59,742 nt of DNA from an uncultured Clostridia bacterium (GTDB lineage Bacteria; Bacillota; Clostridia; Oscillospirales; Ruminococcaceae): assembly GCA_947588805.1 (NCBI GenBank), contig CANPYR010000008.1:1-59742 (forward strand), read 5' to 3'. The stretch's first letter is position 1. Every line of letters starts with the position of its first letter. The notes under the pieces were generated by a model. The model was not told where the DNA came from. It made no database searches and was given only the letters and a program-made list of their open reading frames with translations. Position numbers and translations under genes: made by a program. Below are positions 9,226 through 16,426 of the stretch, piece after piece.

Positions 9226-10752
9226 ATGAACATCGAAAAAACGTACAGAATAACAAAGGATTCAAGCGCGGAGTTTCATAACAACGTCGACTACTGCGTA
9301 GGAACCGGAAGAATGGGGCTTGCGCTTCAGAAGGAGTATCAGGACCAGCTCGAATTCGTTCAGAAATATATCGGGTTCAAGCATATCCGCGGCCACGGAC
9401 TTTTCCACGACGATATGGCTATTTATCAGGAGAACCGCGAGAAATTCTGGGATCCCGAAAGCCCGGTCCACCGCGAATATAATTTTACATATCTTGATCT
9501 TGTTATGGATTCCTACCGCCGTCTCGGGATAAAGCCGTTTTTGGAGCTCGGTTTCATGCCGAAAAAGCTTGCGAAATCCGAAAACAGGGTGTTCTACTGG
9601 CAGGGGCATACCTCGCCGCCGAAGGATTATGAGCTTTGGAAGGATCTTGTAAAAGCGACTCTTAATCATCTTATAGAGCGCTACGGAGAAGAAGCCGTGA
9701 CCTATCCCGTTGAGGTCTGGAACGAGCCTAATCTTCCGGGATTCTGGGAAAACGCCGATATGAAGGAATACTTTGTTCTGTTTGATCATACCTTCGCGGC
9801 GGTCAAGGAAGTAGATCCGCGCTTTAAGGTAGGCGGTCCCGCGATATGCGGAGTAAACGACCCGGTCTGGATAGACGGATTCTTAGCGCACTGCCGTGAA
9901 AAAGGGATAAAGCCCGATTTCATCACACGTCACCACTACACCACCGAGCAGCCCGACCGCAAGGGGCACTATGTATATCAGGAGCTTATGGATCCCGAGG
10001 ACGGCTTTAAAAATCTTAAGTCCACACGCGATATCATCGACGGCTATCCCGAATTCAAGGGCTTGCCGATACATATAACCGAGTTCTCCACATCCTACAG
10101 CCCCGATAATCCCATCCACGATACCAACAGAAACGCGGCGTTTTTATGCGGACAGCTCGCGCGGCTCGGGGATGTGAATGAAAGCTATTCGTACTGGACT
10201 TTCGGGGATATCTTCGAGGAAAACGGCGTGCCGTACGCGCCCTTCTACGGCGGTTTCGGACTTGTCGCGAACGGCTGTATACCGAAGCCGACATTCTGGA
10301 GCTTTGTGTTCTTTAAAAATCTCATGGACTGCGACTGCGTGCTCAAAACAGACGATTGCGTGATCGTTAAAACCGAAAAAGGATATCGCGGAGTGGTATG
10401 GAACGCTTCAAATACCCGTAAAGGCAATAAACTTGACGTGGATATCGCTCTTCCGCTCGACGGGGAGTTCTGCGTTCTTACGAAAACCGTGGACGAAAAG
10501 ACCTGCAACCCGCTCAAGATCTGGCACGATCTCGGCGAGCCAAGAAGCCTGAGCGCCGATCAGAAGGAGCTTTTAAGGGAGTCTGCGTATCCCCTCACCG
10601 AGACCGAGAGAATATCCGGAAACGGCGAAGCAGTCATAAAAATCGAGGTTGAGGAATTCGGCGTAAAGTACTTTGACATTACACCTGCTCCCATAAATTC
10701 CGACCGCGGATTTGACTACAACAGAGCGGAGCAGTTAGAAGACAGAGGTTAG
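9226..10752 (+). CDS. GH39 family beta-xylosidase
   Basis: Product of 508 aa, typical of GH39 (XynB). The TIM-barrel acid/base is Glu167 in VEVWNEPNLPGFW and the nucleophile is Glu286 in HITEFSTSY, spaced as in characterised family members. The RHHYTTE segment (235-241) is also typical. A beta-sandwich accessory domain fills the last 150 residues. There is no signal peptide. It would release xylose from the ends of imported xylo-oligosaccharides. The gene lies 78 bp after the esterase gene with GGGAGGTT as ribosome binding site and no terminator between, so the two likely form an operon. Confidence 0.93.
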   Translation: MNIEKTYRITKDSSAEFHNNVDYCVGTGRMGLALQKEYQDQLEFVQKYIGFKHIRGHGLFHDDMAIYQENREKFWDPESPVHREYNFTYLDLVMDSYRRLGIKPFLELGFMPKKLAKSENRVFYWQGHTSPPKDYELWKDLVKATLNHLIERYGEEAVTYPVEVWNEPNLPGFWENADMKEYFVLFDHTFAAVKEVDPRFKVGGPAICGVNDPVWIDGFLAHCREKGIKPDFITRHHYTTEQPDRKGHYVYQELMDPEDGFKNLKSTRDIIDGYPEFKGLPIHITEFSTSYSPDNPIHDTNRNAAFLCGQLARLGDVNESYSYWTFGDIFEENGVPYAPFYGGFGLVANGCIPKPTFWSFVFFKNLMDCDCVLKTDDCVIVKTEKGYRGVVWNASNTRKGNKLDVDIALPLDGEFCVLTKTVDEKTCNPLKIWHDLGEPRSLSADQKELLRESAYPLTETERISGNGEAVIKIEVEEFGVKYFDITPAPINSDRGFDYNRAEQLEDRG

Positions 10753-10945
10753 AGAGTCAGAATTCAGAGGGAGCGGGCGGTGAGTTTCTGCGGGGGAATA
10801 TCGTTTAGCGCGGGATGAGGTTTGGACTTCGCTTGCGCATTCCCGTACTTACCGCTGCATTCCGTACTGAGTCTGGAATCGAGGCTTTGCGTCATGATCT
10901 TATGGCTTTCCGACACAGAGATAACTCTCGCGATTTAGCGAGAAC

Positions 10946-11030
10946 GCGGCGGCGAGATTTGCTGCCTTTGACGTAACCGCTACCGACTGCGCCCACCCGC
11001 CCGCCCTCTCTCCGCAAATCTCGCCGCCGC
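10946..11030. repeat. 17-bp perfect inverted repeat upstream of the Spo0A-like gene
   Basis: GCGGCGGCGAGATTTGC (10946-10962) is matched exactly by its reverse complement at 11014-11030, with 51 nt between. A shorter version of the same arms (12 bp) is at 29851-29862/30006-30017. The gap 10753-11071 holds no gene; its first bases (10756-10766, AGTCAGAATTC) resemble a fragment of the hairpin repeat. No T-run follows, so it is not an ordinary terminator, although it could form a long stem in RNA. Confidence 0.75.
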
Positions 11031-11071
11031 TCCGAAGCAAATATAAATTTCAGCCGAAAAAGGTGATAAAA

Positions 11072-11542
11072 ATGAGCAGTTCCGCCACGTCCTCCCGAAA
11101 AAATAAACCCCGCCGCGACTTCACACGCTTGTCTCCCGCCGGCTCGAGAGCGTACGCAGTTAAAACCGAGTTCGGAAAATATGCGCTCACCTACTGCTTT
11201 GTCACCGACGCTTTGGTTCGTCTCGGGATAAAAATCGGCACCCGCGGCTTTGAATATCTTAAAAAAGCCGTGCTTCTTGCGATCGTAAACCCCGAGTACA
11301 GAAGAAACGGAATACTTAAGATATATGAAGAAATCAGGAACGGAAAAAGCGTGAAAACGGTGGGAAACTGTATCTGCGACGCGATCTCCGAAGCCGCTAT
11401 ATCGCCGTCAAAAGCCGTATTTTTTGAATATTTTGCCGACGACATCAGCTACGATACCGGCACAGTTTCAAATGCAAGATTCATCAAAAAGCTCGCAAAC
11501 GATATCGACCACGACGTTTCGGCGTATGTGATTAAGTTTTGA
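11072..11542 (+). CDS. Stand-alone Spo0A-type C-terminal DNA-binding domain protein
   Basis: Product of 156 aa. The ATG at 11072 is preferred over the in-frame GTG at 11063 because AAAAGGTG sits about 6 nt before the ATG and overlaps the GTG. After a basic, disordered-looking N-terminus (residues 1-30), the rest follows the Spo0A effector domain: VTDALVRLGIKIGTRGFEYLKKAVLLAIVNP would match the first helices (ITxxLHELGVPAHIKGYxYL-type pattern), then KIYEEI, ICDAISEAA in the position of the recognition helix region, and a final FEYF...ARFIKKLANDI helix. There is no receiver domain and no phosphorylatable Asp. The helix corresponding to TPSRVERAIRHAIE is diverged (VKTVGNCICDAISEA). It may bind or compete for 0A-like boxes. 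The assignment is by eye. Confidence 0.7.
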   Translation: MSSSATSSRKNKPRRDFTRLSPAGSRAYAVKTEFGKYALTYCFVTDALVRLGIKIGTRGFEYLKKAVLLAIVNPEYRRNGILKIYEEIRNGKSVKTVGNCICDAISEAAISPSKAVFFEYFADDISYDTGTVSNARFIKKLANDIDHDVSAYVIKF

Positions 11543-11560
11543 GGATTGTAACTATACCTA

Positions 11561-11591
11561 AAAAAGCGCTCGGCTTCCCCCGGCGCTTTTT
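11561..11591 (+). terminator. Intrinsic terminator
   Basis: AAAAAGCGC (11561-11569) pairs perfectly with GCGCTTTTT (11583-11591). It ends the Spo0A-like transcript and can work in both directions. Confidence 0.85.
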
Positions 11592-11620
11592 CATATAATC
11601 CCGTTTTCCAATCTCTGGTC

Positions 11621-11649
11621 TTGATTTTATTCTTCGGTTGATGTATAAT
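11621..11649 (+). promoter_or_regulatory. uxaC promoter
   Basis: TTGATT (11621-11626) and TATAAT (11644-11649) with a 17-nt spacer. The leader is about 60 nt and ends in AAGGAGGT before the start codon. Confidence 0.8.
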
Positions 11650-11719
11650 ATAAAAAATGAAAATGCTGCGCCGCAGGACGGCTGCGACCTCGGCGATAAG
11701 AATTTAAGGAGGTTATTTT

Positions 11720-13114
11720 ATGTCAATCATCAACGACGGATTTCTTTTGAAGACCGAGACTGCGAAGCGACTTTACGGCTATGCCGAGGGGCTCCCGATC
11801 ATCGACTATCACTGCCACATTTCCCCGAAGGAGATCGCGGAGGATATTCATTTTAAGGATATAACCGAGGTTTGGCTCGGCGGCGATCACTATAAATGGA
11901 GACTTATAAGAATGACCGGCGCTAAGGAGTCGGAGATAACTTCCGGGGATCCGAAAACGCGCTTTAAACGCTTTGCGGAAGCTCTTCCGCTCGCGGCCGG
12001 AAACCCGATGTATCACTGGACTCATCTTGAGCTGAAGCGGTATTTCGACTGTGATCTTGATATAAATCCCGATACCGCGGACGAGGTTTACAGGATCTGT
12101 AACGAAGCTCTTGAGCGTCCGGATATGTCTGCGAAGGGGCTGATTAAGCGCTCTAACGTTAAGATGATAGGCACTACCGACGATCCCGCCGACAGTCTTG
12201 AGTGGCATGAAAAAATTGCCGCCGATCCGGAATTTGATACTCTCGTGCTTCCGTCGTTCCGACCGGATAAGGCTGTGAATATAGATAAGCCCGGCTTTGC
12301 GGATTATATAAAGCTTCTTGGGAAGGTCTCGGGTGAAAAGACGGATTCTATTGAAGGGGTGAAGCGCGCGCTCACTAAGCGGCTTGAATATTTCAAAGAG
12401 CATGGCTGCAGAGCTTCGGATCACGGTCTCGACTATCCCGTATACCTCCCCGCGTCCGAAGCGGAGGTCGGAGCGATACTCAAATCCGCGCTTTGCGGGG
12501 AGAAGATCACGAAAGAAGAAGCCGAGAAATATAAGACGGCGATACTGCTTCACTGCGGAAGAGAGTACGCAAGGCTCGGGATAGTTATGCAGCTCCACTA
12601 CAACTGCCAGCGGCAGGTTAATACGAGATATTCAAAAGCGCTCGGACACGATACCGGTTTCGACTGCATGCGCACCTTTGACGGCGGCGAAGCGCTTACT
12701 GAATTCCTTGACGCTCTTGATGTGACAAATGAGCTTCCGAGGACGATACTCTATTCGCTCAACCCTGCCGACAACGAGCTTTTGGATACCGTCGCAGGCT
12801 CATTCCCGGGCGAGGAGGGGATAATGAAGGTCCAGCACGGCGCGGCGTGGTGGTTCAACGATACGAAATCCGGGATGGAAGCGCAGCTTAAAAGCTTTGC
12901 GAATCTTCTTCCGATAGGGGGATTCGTCGGAATGCTTACTGATTCAAGGAGTTTTCTTTCATACGTAAGGCACGAATATTTCAGAAGGATCTTCTGCAAC
13001 TTCCTCGGGGATCTTGTGGAGAACGGAGAATATCCCGCCGATGAAAAATATCTCAAAAAAATAGTCGAGAACGTATGTTATTATAACGCCGCGAAATTCT
13101 TCGGAGTAGAATAA
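11720..13114 (+). CDS. uxaC: Glucuronate isomerase
   Basis: Product of 464 aa, the normal UxaC length. It isomerises D-glucuronate to D-fructuronate (and galacturonate to tagaturonate), the first step of hexuronate catabolism. The amidohydrolase-like N-terminal block IIDYHCHISPKEIAEDI carries the metal-binding H-x-H. WLGGDHYKWRLIRMTG and the C-terminal VQHGAAWWFNDTKSGME and TDSRSFLSYVRHEYFRR segments are signature parts of the family. With the GH115 alpha-glucuronidase at 0.1 kb it forms a logical route from glucuronoxylan side chains to central metabolism. The later steps (UxuB, UxuA, KdgK, KdgA) are not in this window. The thioesterase gene follows after 1 nt. Confidence 0.97.
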   Translation: MSIINDGFLLKTETAKRLYGYAEGLPIIDYHCHISPKEIAEDIHFKDITEVWLGGDHYKWRLIRMTGAKESEITSGDPKTRFKRFAEALPLAAGNPMYHWTHLELKRYFDCDLDINPDTADEVYRICNEALERPDMSAKGLIKRSNVKMIGTTDDPADSLEWHEKIAADPEFDTLVLPSFRPDKAVNIDKPGFADYIKLLGKVSGEKTDSIEGVKRALTKRLEYFKEHGCRASDHGLDYPVYLPASEAEVGAILKSALCGEKITKEEAEKYKTAILLHCGREYARLGIVMQLHYNCQRQVNTRYSKALGHDTGFDCMRTFDGGEALTEFLDALDVTNELPRTILYSLNPADNELLDTVAGSFPGEEGIMKVQHGAAWWFNDTKSGMEAQLKSFANLLPIGGFVGMLTDSRSFLSYVRHEYFRRIFCNFLGDLVENGEYPADEKYLKKIVENVCYYNAAKFFGVE

Positions 13115-13115
13115 A

Positions 13116-13559
13116 ATGGAAAATTACCGCCACAAGATAATGTACTACGAGACAGACAGGATGGGAGTCACGCACCACTCGAACTATATAAGGTTCATGG
13201 AGGAAGCGCGCGTGGATTTTTTAGAGAAGATAGGATGGCCGTACCAAAAGCTTGAGGAGCTCGGCGCGGTCTCGCCGGTGACGGAAGCCGACTGCCGCTT
13301 CAGAACGCCCACGACTTTTGCGGACGTGATAGAGATAGAGGTAAAGATACTTGAATATAACGGCGCGAGATTCAGGATCGGGTATACGATGAAAAACGGC
13401 GAAGGTAAAACGGTCTGCGACGGCCATACCGAGCACTGTTTCATAAATTCCTCCGGCCGACCGACAAGGCTTTCAAAGCTCTCCCCGGAGTTCGACGAAG
13501 TGATGAGAAGTCTCGCTGAAGCAGGGGAGGGGAGAACAAGGTTGGGAGATATAAAATAA
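13116..13559 (+). CDS. Hotdog-fold acyl-CoA thioesterase (YbgC/FcbC type)
   Basis: Product of 147 aa with the hotdog thioesterase pattern YYETDRMGVTHHSNYIRFMEEAR at the N-terminus (residues 10-32; catalytic Asp14). It hydrolyses short- or medium-chain acyl-CoA esters; the substrate cannot be read from the sequence. Its ATG lies 1 nt after the uxaC stop, so it is translationally coupled to uxaC, although no metabolic link is obvious. The pairing may simply be co-transcription. Confidence 0.9.
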   Translation: MENYRHKIMYYETDRMGVTHHSNYIRFMEEARVDFLEKIGWPYQKLEELGAVSPVTEADCRFRTPTTFADVIEIEVKILEYNGARFRIGYTMKNGEGKTVCDGHTEHCFINSSGRPTRLSKLSPEFDEVMRSLAEAGEGRTRLGDIK

Positions 13560-13576
13560 TATAAAGGATATAAAAA

Positions 13577-13603
13577 TACCCCCGGCAACAGAAGTCGGGG
13601 GTA
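13577..13603 (-). terminator. Terminator for the purine permease gene (possibly bidirectional)
   Basis: TACCCCCG (13577-13584) and CGGGGGTA (13596-13603) pair perfectly. On the minus strand the stem is followed by TTTTTATA, fitting the permease; on the plus strand the T-run begins about eight bases further on. Confidence 0.8.
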
Positions 13604-13632
13604 AATTCTGTTTTCTTTTTCTTCACCCAAAA

Positions 13633-15054
13633 TCAGGCAACGACAAAGAACTTGACCAGGAAGATCGCGGAAATTACGATCGTAAGAACCGAGATATCCT
13701 TCGCCTTGCCGGTGAGGAGCTTGATGCAGGTGTAGGTGATGAGAGCAAGACCGATGGCGTGACCGATGGAGCCGGTGATCGGCATTCCGATAAGCATCAC
13801 GGCGGCGGGAGCAAGCTGGGAGAAATCGTCGAAGTCAAGATTCTTGAGTCCCGAAAGCATGAGTATTCCAACATATACGAGAGCTGCCGAAGTCGCTGCC
13901 GCAGGAATGATCGCGGCTATCGGGCTGAGGAACATGCAGACGATGAAGAGGATACCAGTGGTGAGAGCGGTGAGTCCGGTTCTGCCGCCCGCCTCGACTC
14001 CGGAAGCGGATTCGATGAAGGTGGTGACGGTAGAAGTGCCGGTGACGGCTCCTACTGTGGTTCCGATAGCGTCTGAAAGGAGAGCTTCCTTCATGTTCGG
14101 CATATTTCCCTTTTCATCAATCATCCCCGCGCGGGAAGCGGTTCCGACAAGAGTTCCGATGGTATCGAACATATCTATCATGCAGAAGGTGATGATAAGC
14201 GTGATGGCGGTGAACCATCCTACGTCTACAAAGAGCGTCTTGAAGTCAAACTTGAAGAGCGTAGTGGAGATCATGTCGCCGAAAGGCGGGAGCCAAGACG
14301 CGCCGGAAAGCGCCGCGAAGGGATTGGAGCCCATGATGAAGGAGCCGATCCAGTAGACTACGCTCGCAAAGAGCATGCCTAAAAGAACGTTCGCCTTGAT
14401 TCCGAAGTGCTTAAGCGCGATCATGCAGAATACGCCGAGGAAGATGGTGATAACAGTGAGCACCATAGTACCGTAGCCGGAACCCATGGAGTTTTTGGCG
14501 ACGGAGGGCGAGAGCGCGCCGAAGAAGTCCCTGAAGACATAGAACGGGCCGCCGGTCTCGCTGTAGATCCCGACGTTCGAGCCGAAGCCTATGTTAAGAA
14601 GCATAAGGCCGATGGCGGGAGCGATCGCGACTCTTACTCCTAAGGGGATAGCCTGGACTATCTTTTCTCTTATCGAGAGTACCGAGAGAACAAGGAAAAC
14701 AATACCTTCGACCAGGATAATGCAGAGCGCAGCCTGGAATGCGTTGTCATACTCGATACCGGTGGCGGCGACGATGTTGGAGCATACGACTGCAAAGAAG
14801 CTGTTAAGTCCCATTCCCGGAGCCATCGCAAACGGCTTGTTAGCTAAAAACGCCATGCAGATGGTGCCGATACCGGATGCTAAGCAGGTCGCAAGGAACA
14901 CGCCGTTCCAGAGCGGAGTACCCGCAGCGAAGTTCGTCAGCAGGTTCGGGTTCAGGGCGATGATGTACGCCATCGTCATGAAAGTGGTCAGACCTGCAAG
15001 GATCTCGGTGCGGACGCTGGTTTTGTTTTCCTTAAGCTTGAAAACTTTTTCCAT
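13633..15054 (-). CDS. NCS2 family permease, AzgA/PbuG type (guanine/hypoxanthine/adenine uptake)
   Basis: Product of 473 aa from the ATG at 15054, chosen because AAAGG lies 9 nt before it; the upstream in-frame ATG at 15063 overlaps that site. The protein is an integral membrane carrier with about 12-14 hydrophobic segments. AzgA-like signatures are LTTFMTMAYIIALNPNLL (about residues 21-38), MAPGMGLNSFFA (about 77) and TVTTFIESASGVEAGGRTGL (about 320), the last a substrate-site loop in this family. It most likely imports purine bases by proton symport. Many relatives are under purine riboswitches, but the short leader here shows none. Confidence 0.93.
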   Translation of the reverse strand: MEKVFKLKENKTSVRTEILAGLTTFMTMAYIIALNPNLLTNFAAGTPLWNGVFLATCLASGIGTICMAFLANKPFAMAPGMGLNSFFAVVCSNIVAATGIEYDNAFQAALCIILVEGIVFLVLSVLSIREKIVQAIPLGVRVAIAPAIGLMLLNIGFGSNVGIYSETGGPFYVFRDFFGALSPSVAKNSMGSGYGTMVLTVITIFLGVFCMIALKHFGIKANVLLGMLFASVVYWIGSFIMGSNPFAALSGASWLPPFGDMISTTLFKFDFKTLFVDVGWFTAITLIITFCMIDMFDTIGTLVGTASRAGMIDEKGNMPNMKEALLSDAIGTTVGAVTGTSTVTTFIESASGVEAGGRTGLTALTTGILFIVCMFLSPIAAIIPAAATSAALVYVGILMLSGLKNLDFDDFSQLAPAAVMLIGMPITGSIGHAIGLALITYTCIKLLTGKAKDISVLTIVISAIFLVKFFVVA

Positions 15055-15146
15055 TTTTGTCATCCTTTCTTTTTTGTCGGATATGACGGAAGAGTGATCG
15101 CAAAGAACGAATTTTCCATCCTGCACTGAAAAAACAGTACATTTTA

Positions 15147-15175
15147 ATAGTACTATTTTTTGTAAGGTTTGTCAA
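15147..15175 (-). promoter_or_regulatory. Promoter of the purine permease gene
   Basis: On the minus strand TTGACA (15170-15175) and TACTAT (15147-15152) with a 17-nt spacer. The predicted leader of about 80 nt has no purine-riboswitch core. Confidence 0.75.
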
Positions 15176-15322
15176 GAAAAAGCGGGAAAAAATCTGACGA
15201 ATTTTTCCCCGCGATTAAATGCAATTTACACAAACGGACAAAAAAGTCGGGTATTTTTGAAAGCTTCGGGGGGATGTGCGGAAATTTATCCCCCCAACGC
15301 CGACGGATTATTTACTTCGAGC

Positions 15323-15958
15323 TTAATTTAAAATCTTCTCAAGCGCGTCCGGAAGCTCTCTTAACGAACCTATAGCCGGCGTGCCTTCCGGGACGGTCCC
15401 GTAGCCGTATGCGGAATGAATAAATAAGACTCCGGCTTCTCTTGACGAGTCGTAATCCCCAAGGGTATCGCCGACATAAACCGCCTTCCCGATAATATTT
15501 CTTGATACCGCAAGGCTGATATTCCCGGCCTTCAGAAGCCCGGTATCGCCCCAGCAGATCTTATCCGAAAAATATTTCCCGAGACCTGTGGACTGATAGA
15601 ACGCTTCGATATAGCCCTTCTGGCAGTTAGAAACGCAGATGATTTTCCACCCGCTGTTTTTAAGCCTGATAAGGGTATCCTCAAGGCCGTCGTAGACCTT
15701 TCCGGAGTGGTCGGTAAGATAGAGATTTTCCTCTTCGATGCATTTTTCCATGATCTTCTCGGCGTTTTCGCGATCGATCGAATCGAAGTACATATGAGCG
15801 ATCTCGACCATAGTTTTCCCCATCGCGGCGCGGATATCGCCGACGGTAAAGCGAAGGTCAAGCCCCTGTTTTTCGAGGGAGAGATTATAAGCGGCGGCGA
15901 CTTCGAGAGAGCTGTCCCACATAGTTCCGTCGAGATCAAAAATAACAGCTTTGTTCAT
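15323..15958 (-). CDS. HAD superfamily hydrolase, phosphoglycolate-phosphatase-like
   Basis: Product of 211 aa from the ATG at 15958, preceded by AAAGGAC about 9 nt away; a longer frame exists but lacks such a site. HAD motifs are all visible: FDLDGTMWDS (Asp8 and Asp10) with a helical cap of the beta-phosphoglucomutase/phosphoglycolate-phosphatase subclass, CVSNC as motif II (about 109), a lysine (about 147), and VYVGDTLGDYDSSREAG as motif IV. It should be a cytoplasmic small-molecule phosphatase; the substrate cannot be told from sequence. It is transcribed alone. Confidence 0.88.
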   Translation of the reverse strand: MNKAVIFDLDGTMWDSSLEVAAAYNLSLEKQGLDLRFTVGDIRAAMGKTMVEIAHMYFDSIDRENAEKIMEKCIEEENLYLTDHSGKVYDGLEDTLIRLKNSGWKIICVSNCQKGYIEAFYQSTGLGKYFSDKICWGDTGLLKAGNISLAVSRNIIGKAVYVGDTLGDYDSSREAGVLFIHSAYGYGTVPEGTPAIGSLRELPDALEKILN

Positions 15959-16001
15959 TGAATCAAGTCCTTTTGAATGATTTTTGGATTGGGCTGATAT
16001 T

Positions 16002-16030
16002 ATTGTAATACATTTTGCGAAAAAAAGCAA
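16002..16030 (-). promoter_or_regulatory. Promoter of the HAD phosphatase gene
   Basis: On the minus strand TTGCTT (16025-16030) and TACAAT (16002-16007), 17-nt spacer. Confidence 0.75.
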
Positions 16031-16045
16031 GAGGGGCGGGGAGAT

Positions 16046-16072
16046 GACAGAGGTCAGAAGTCAGAGGTCAGA
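16046..16072 (-). repeat. Fragment of the hairpin repeat, reverse orientation
   Basis: A run of imperfect units of the type AGGTCAGA, which on the minus strand reads CTGACCTCTGACTTCTGACC, like the spacer of the intergenic repeat. The hairpins are missing. Confidence 0.6.
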
Positions 16073-16167
16073 TATTGGACTCTCAATAGATTGTTTTTTG
16101 CGAAGATTTTAAGCGCGCGGGGGCGGGAAAGGGGATTCGCGTTCCGCACGCACTGTTTCCATATTTA

Positions 16168-16222
16168 AAATTCCTCGCCGAAGGCGAAACCGTGAAATTC
16201 TGATATCTGACCTCTGACATCT
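16168..16222. repeat. Intergenic hairpin repeat, copy B (5' half)
   Basis: Contains hairpin TCGCC-GAA-GGCGA (16175-16187), then GTGAAATTCTGATATCTGAC and CTCTGACATC. It lacks the distal GATGTGG hairpin and runs directly into copy C. The stretch 16073-16167 shows nothing else recognisable. Confidence 0.8.
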
Positions 16223-16223
16223 T

Positions 16224-16351
16224 TCAGGGGAGTGTACAAATCGCCCTCATTATCCTCACTAATTAAATCTGTCACCAACGGTGACACCTTGAAATTCTGA
16301 CAATCTGACTTCTGACTTCTGTCCTCTTGATGTGGTCGTTTTGACCACATC
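16224..16351. repeat. Intergenic hairpin repeat, copy C (complete)
   Basis: Unit of about 128 bp: AGGGGAGTGT start, AT-rich stretch, hairpin GTCACC-AAC-GGTGAC (16271-16285), CTTGAAATTCTGAC, a TCTGACTTCTGACTTCTGT direct-repeat spacer, and hairpin GATGTGGTC-GTTTT-GACCACATC (16329-16351). Both stems differ from copy D by compensating base changes. It ends 17 nt before the GH3 -35 box. Confidence 0.85.
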
Positions 16352-16368
16352 TATCTTTCAGCCCCGCC

Positions 16369-16397
16369 TTGACAAATCCCGCGGTAAGTGGTAGGAT
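16369..16397 (+). promoter_or_regulatory. GH3 promoter
   Basis: TTGACA (16369-16374) and TAGGAT (16392-16397) with a 17-nt spacer, 30 nt before the GH3 start and 17 nt after the repeat hairpin. Confidence 0.75.
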
Positions 16398-16426
16398 ATT
16401 CTCAGAAAATCTGAAAGGGTGATTTT

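Noticed and set aside
11723-12598. 291-codon antisense frame over uxaC
   Set aside because: Antisense shadow of a well-recognised gene.
15064-15146. Purine riboswitch before the AzgA-type permease
   Set aside because: The leader does not contain the conserved purine aptamer loops.
16165-16350. 61-codon frame on the minus strand
   Set aside because: Product of the intergenic repeat (S-E-F-H-G-F-A-F-G type peptide); no ribosome binding site.
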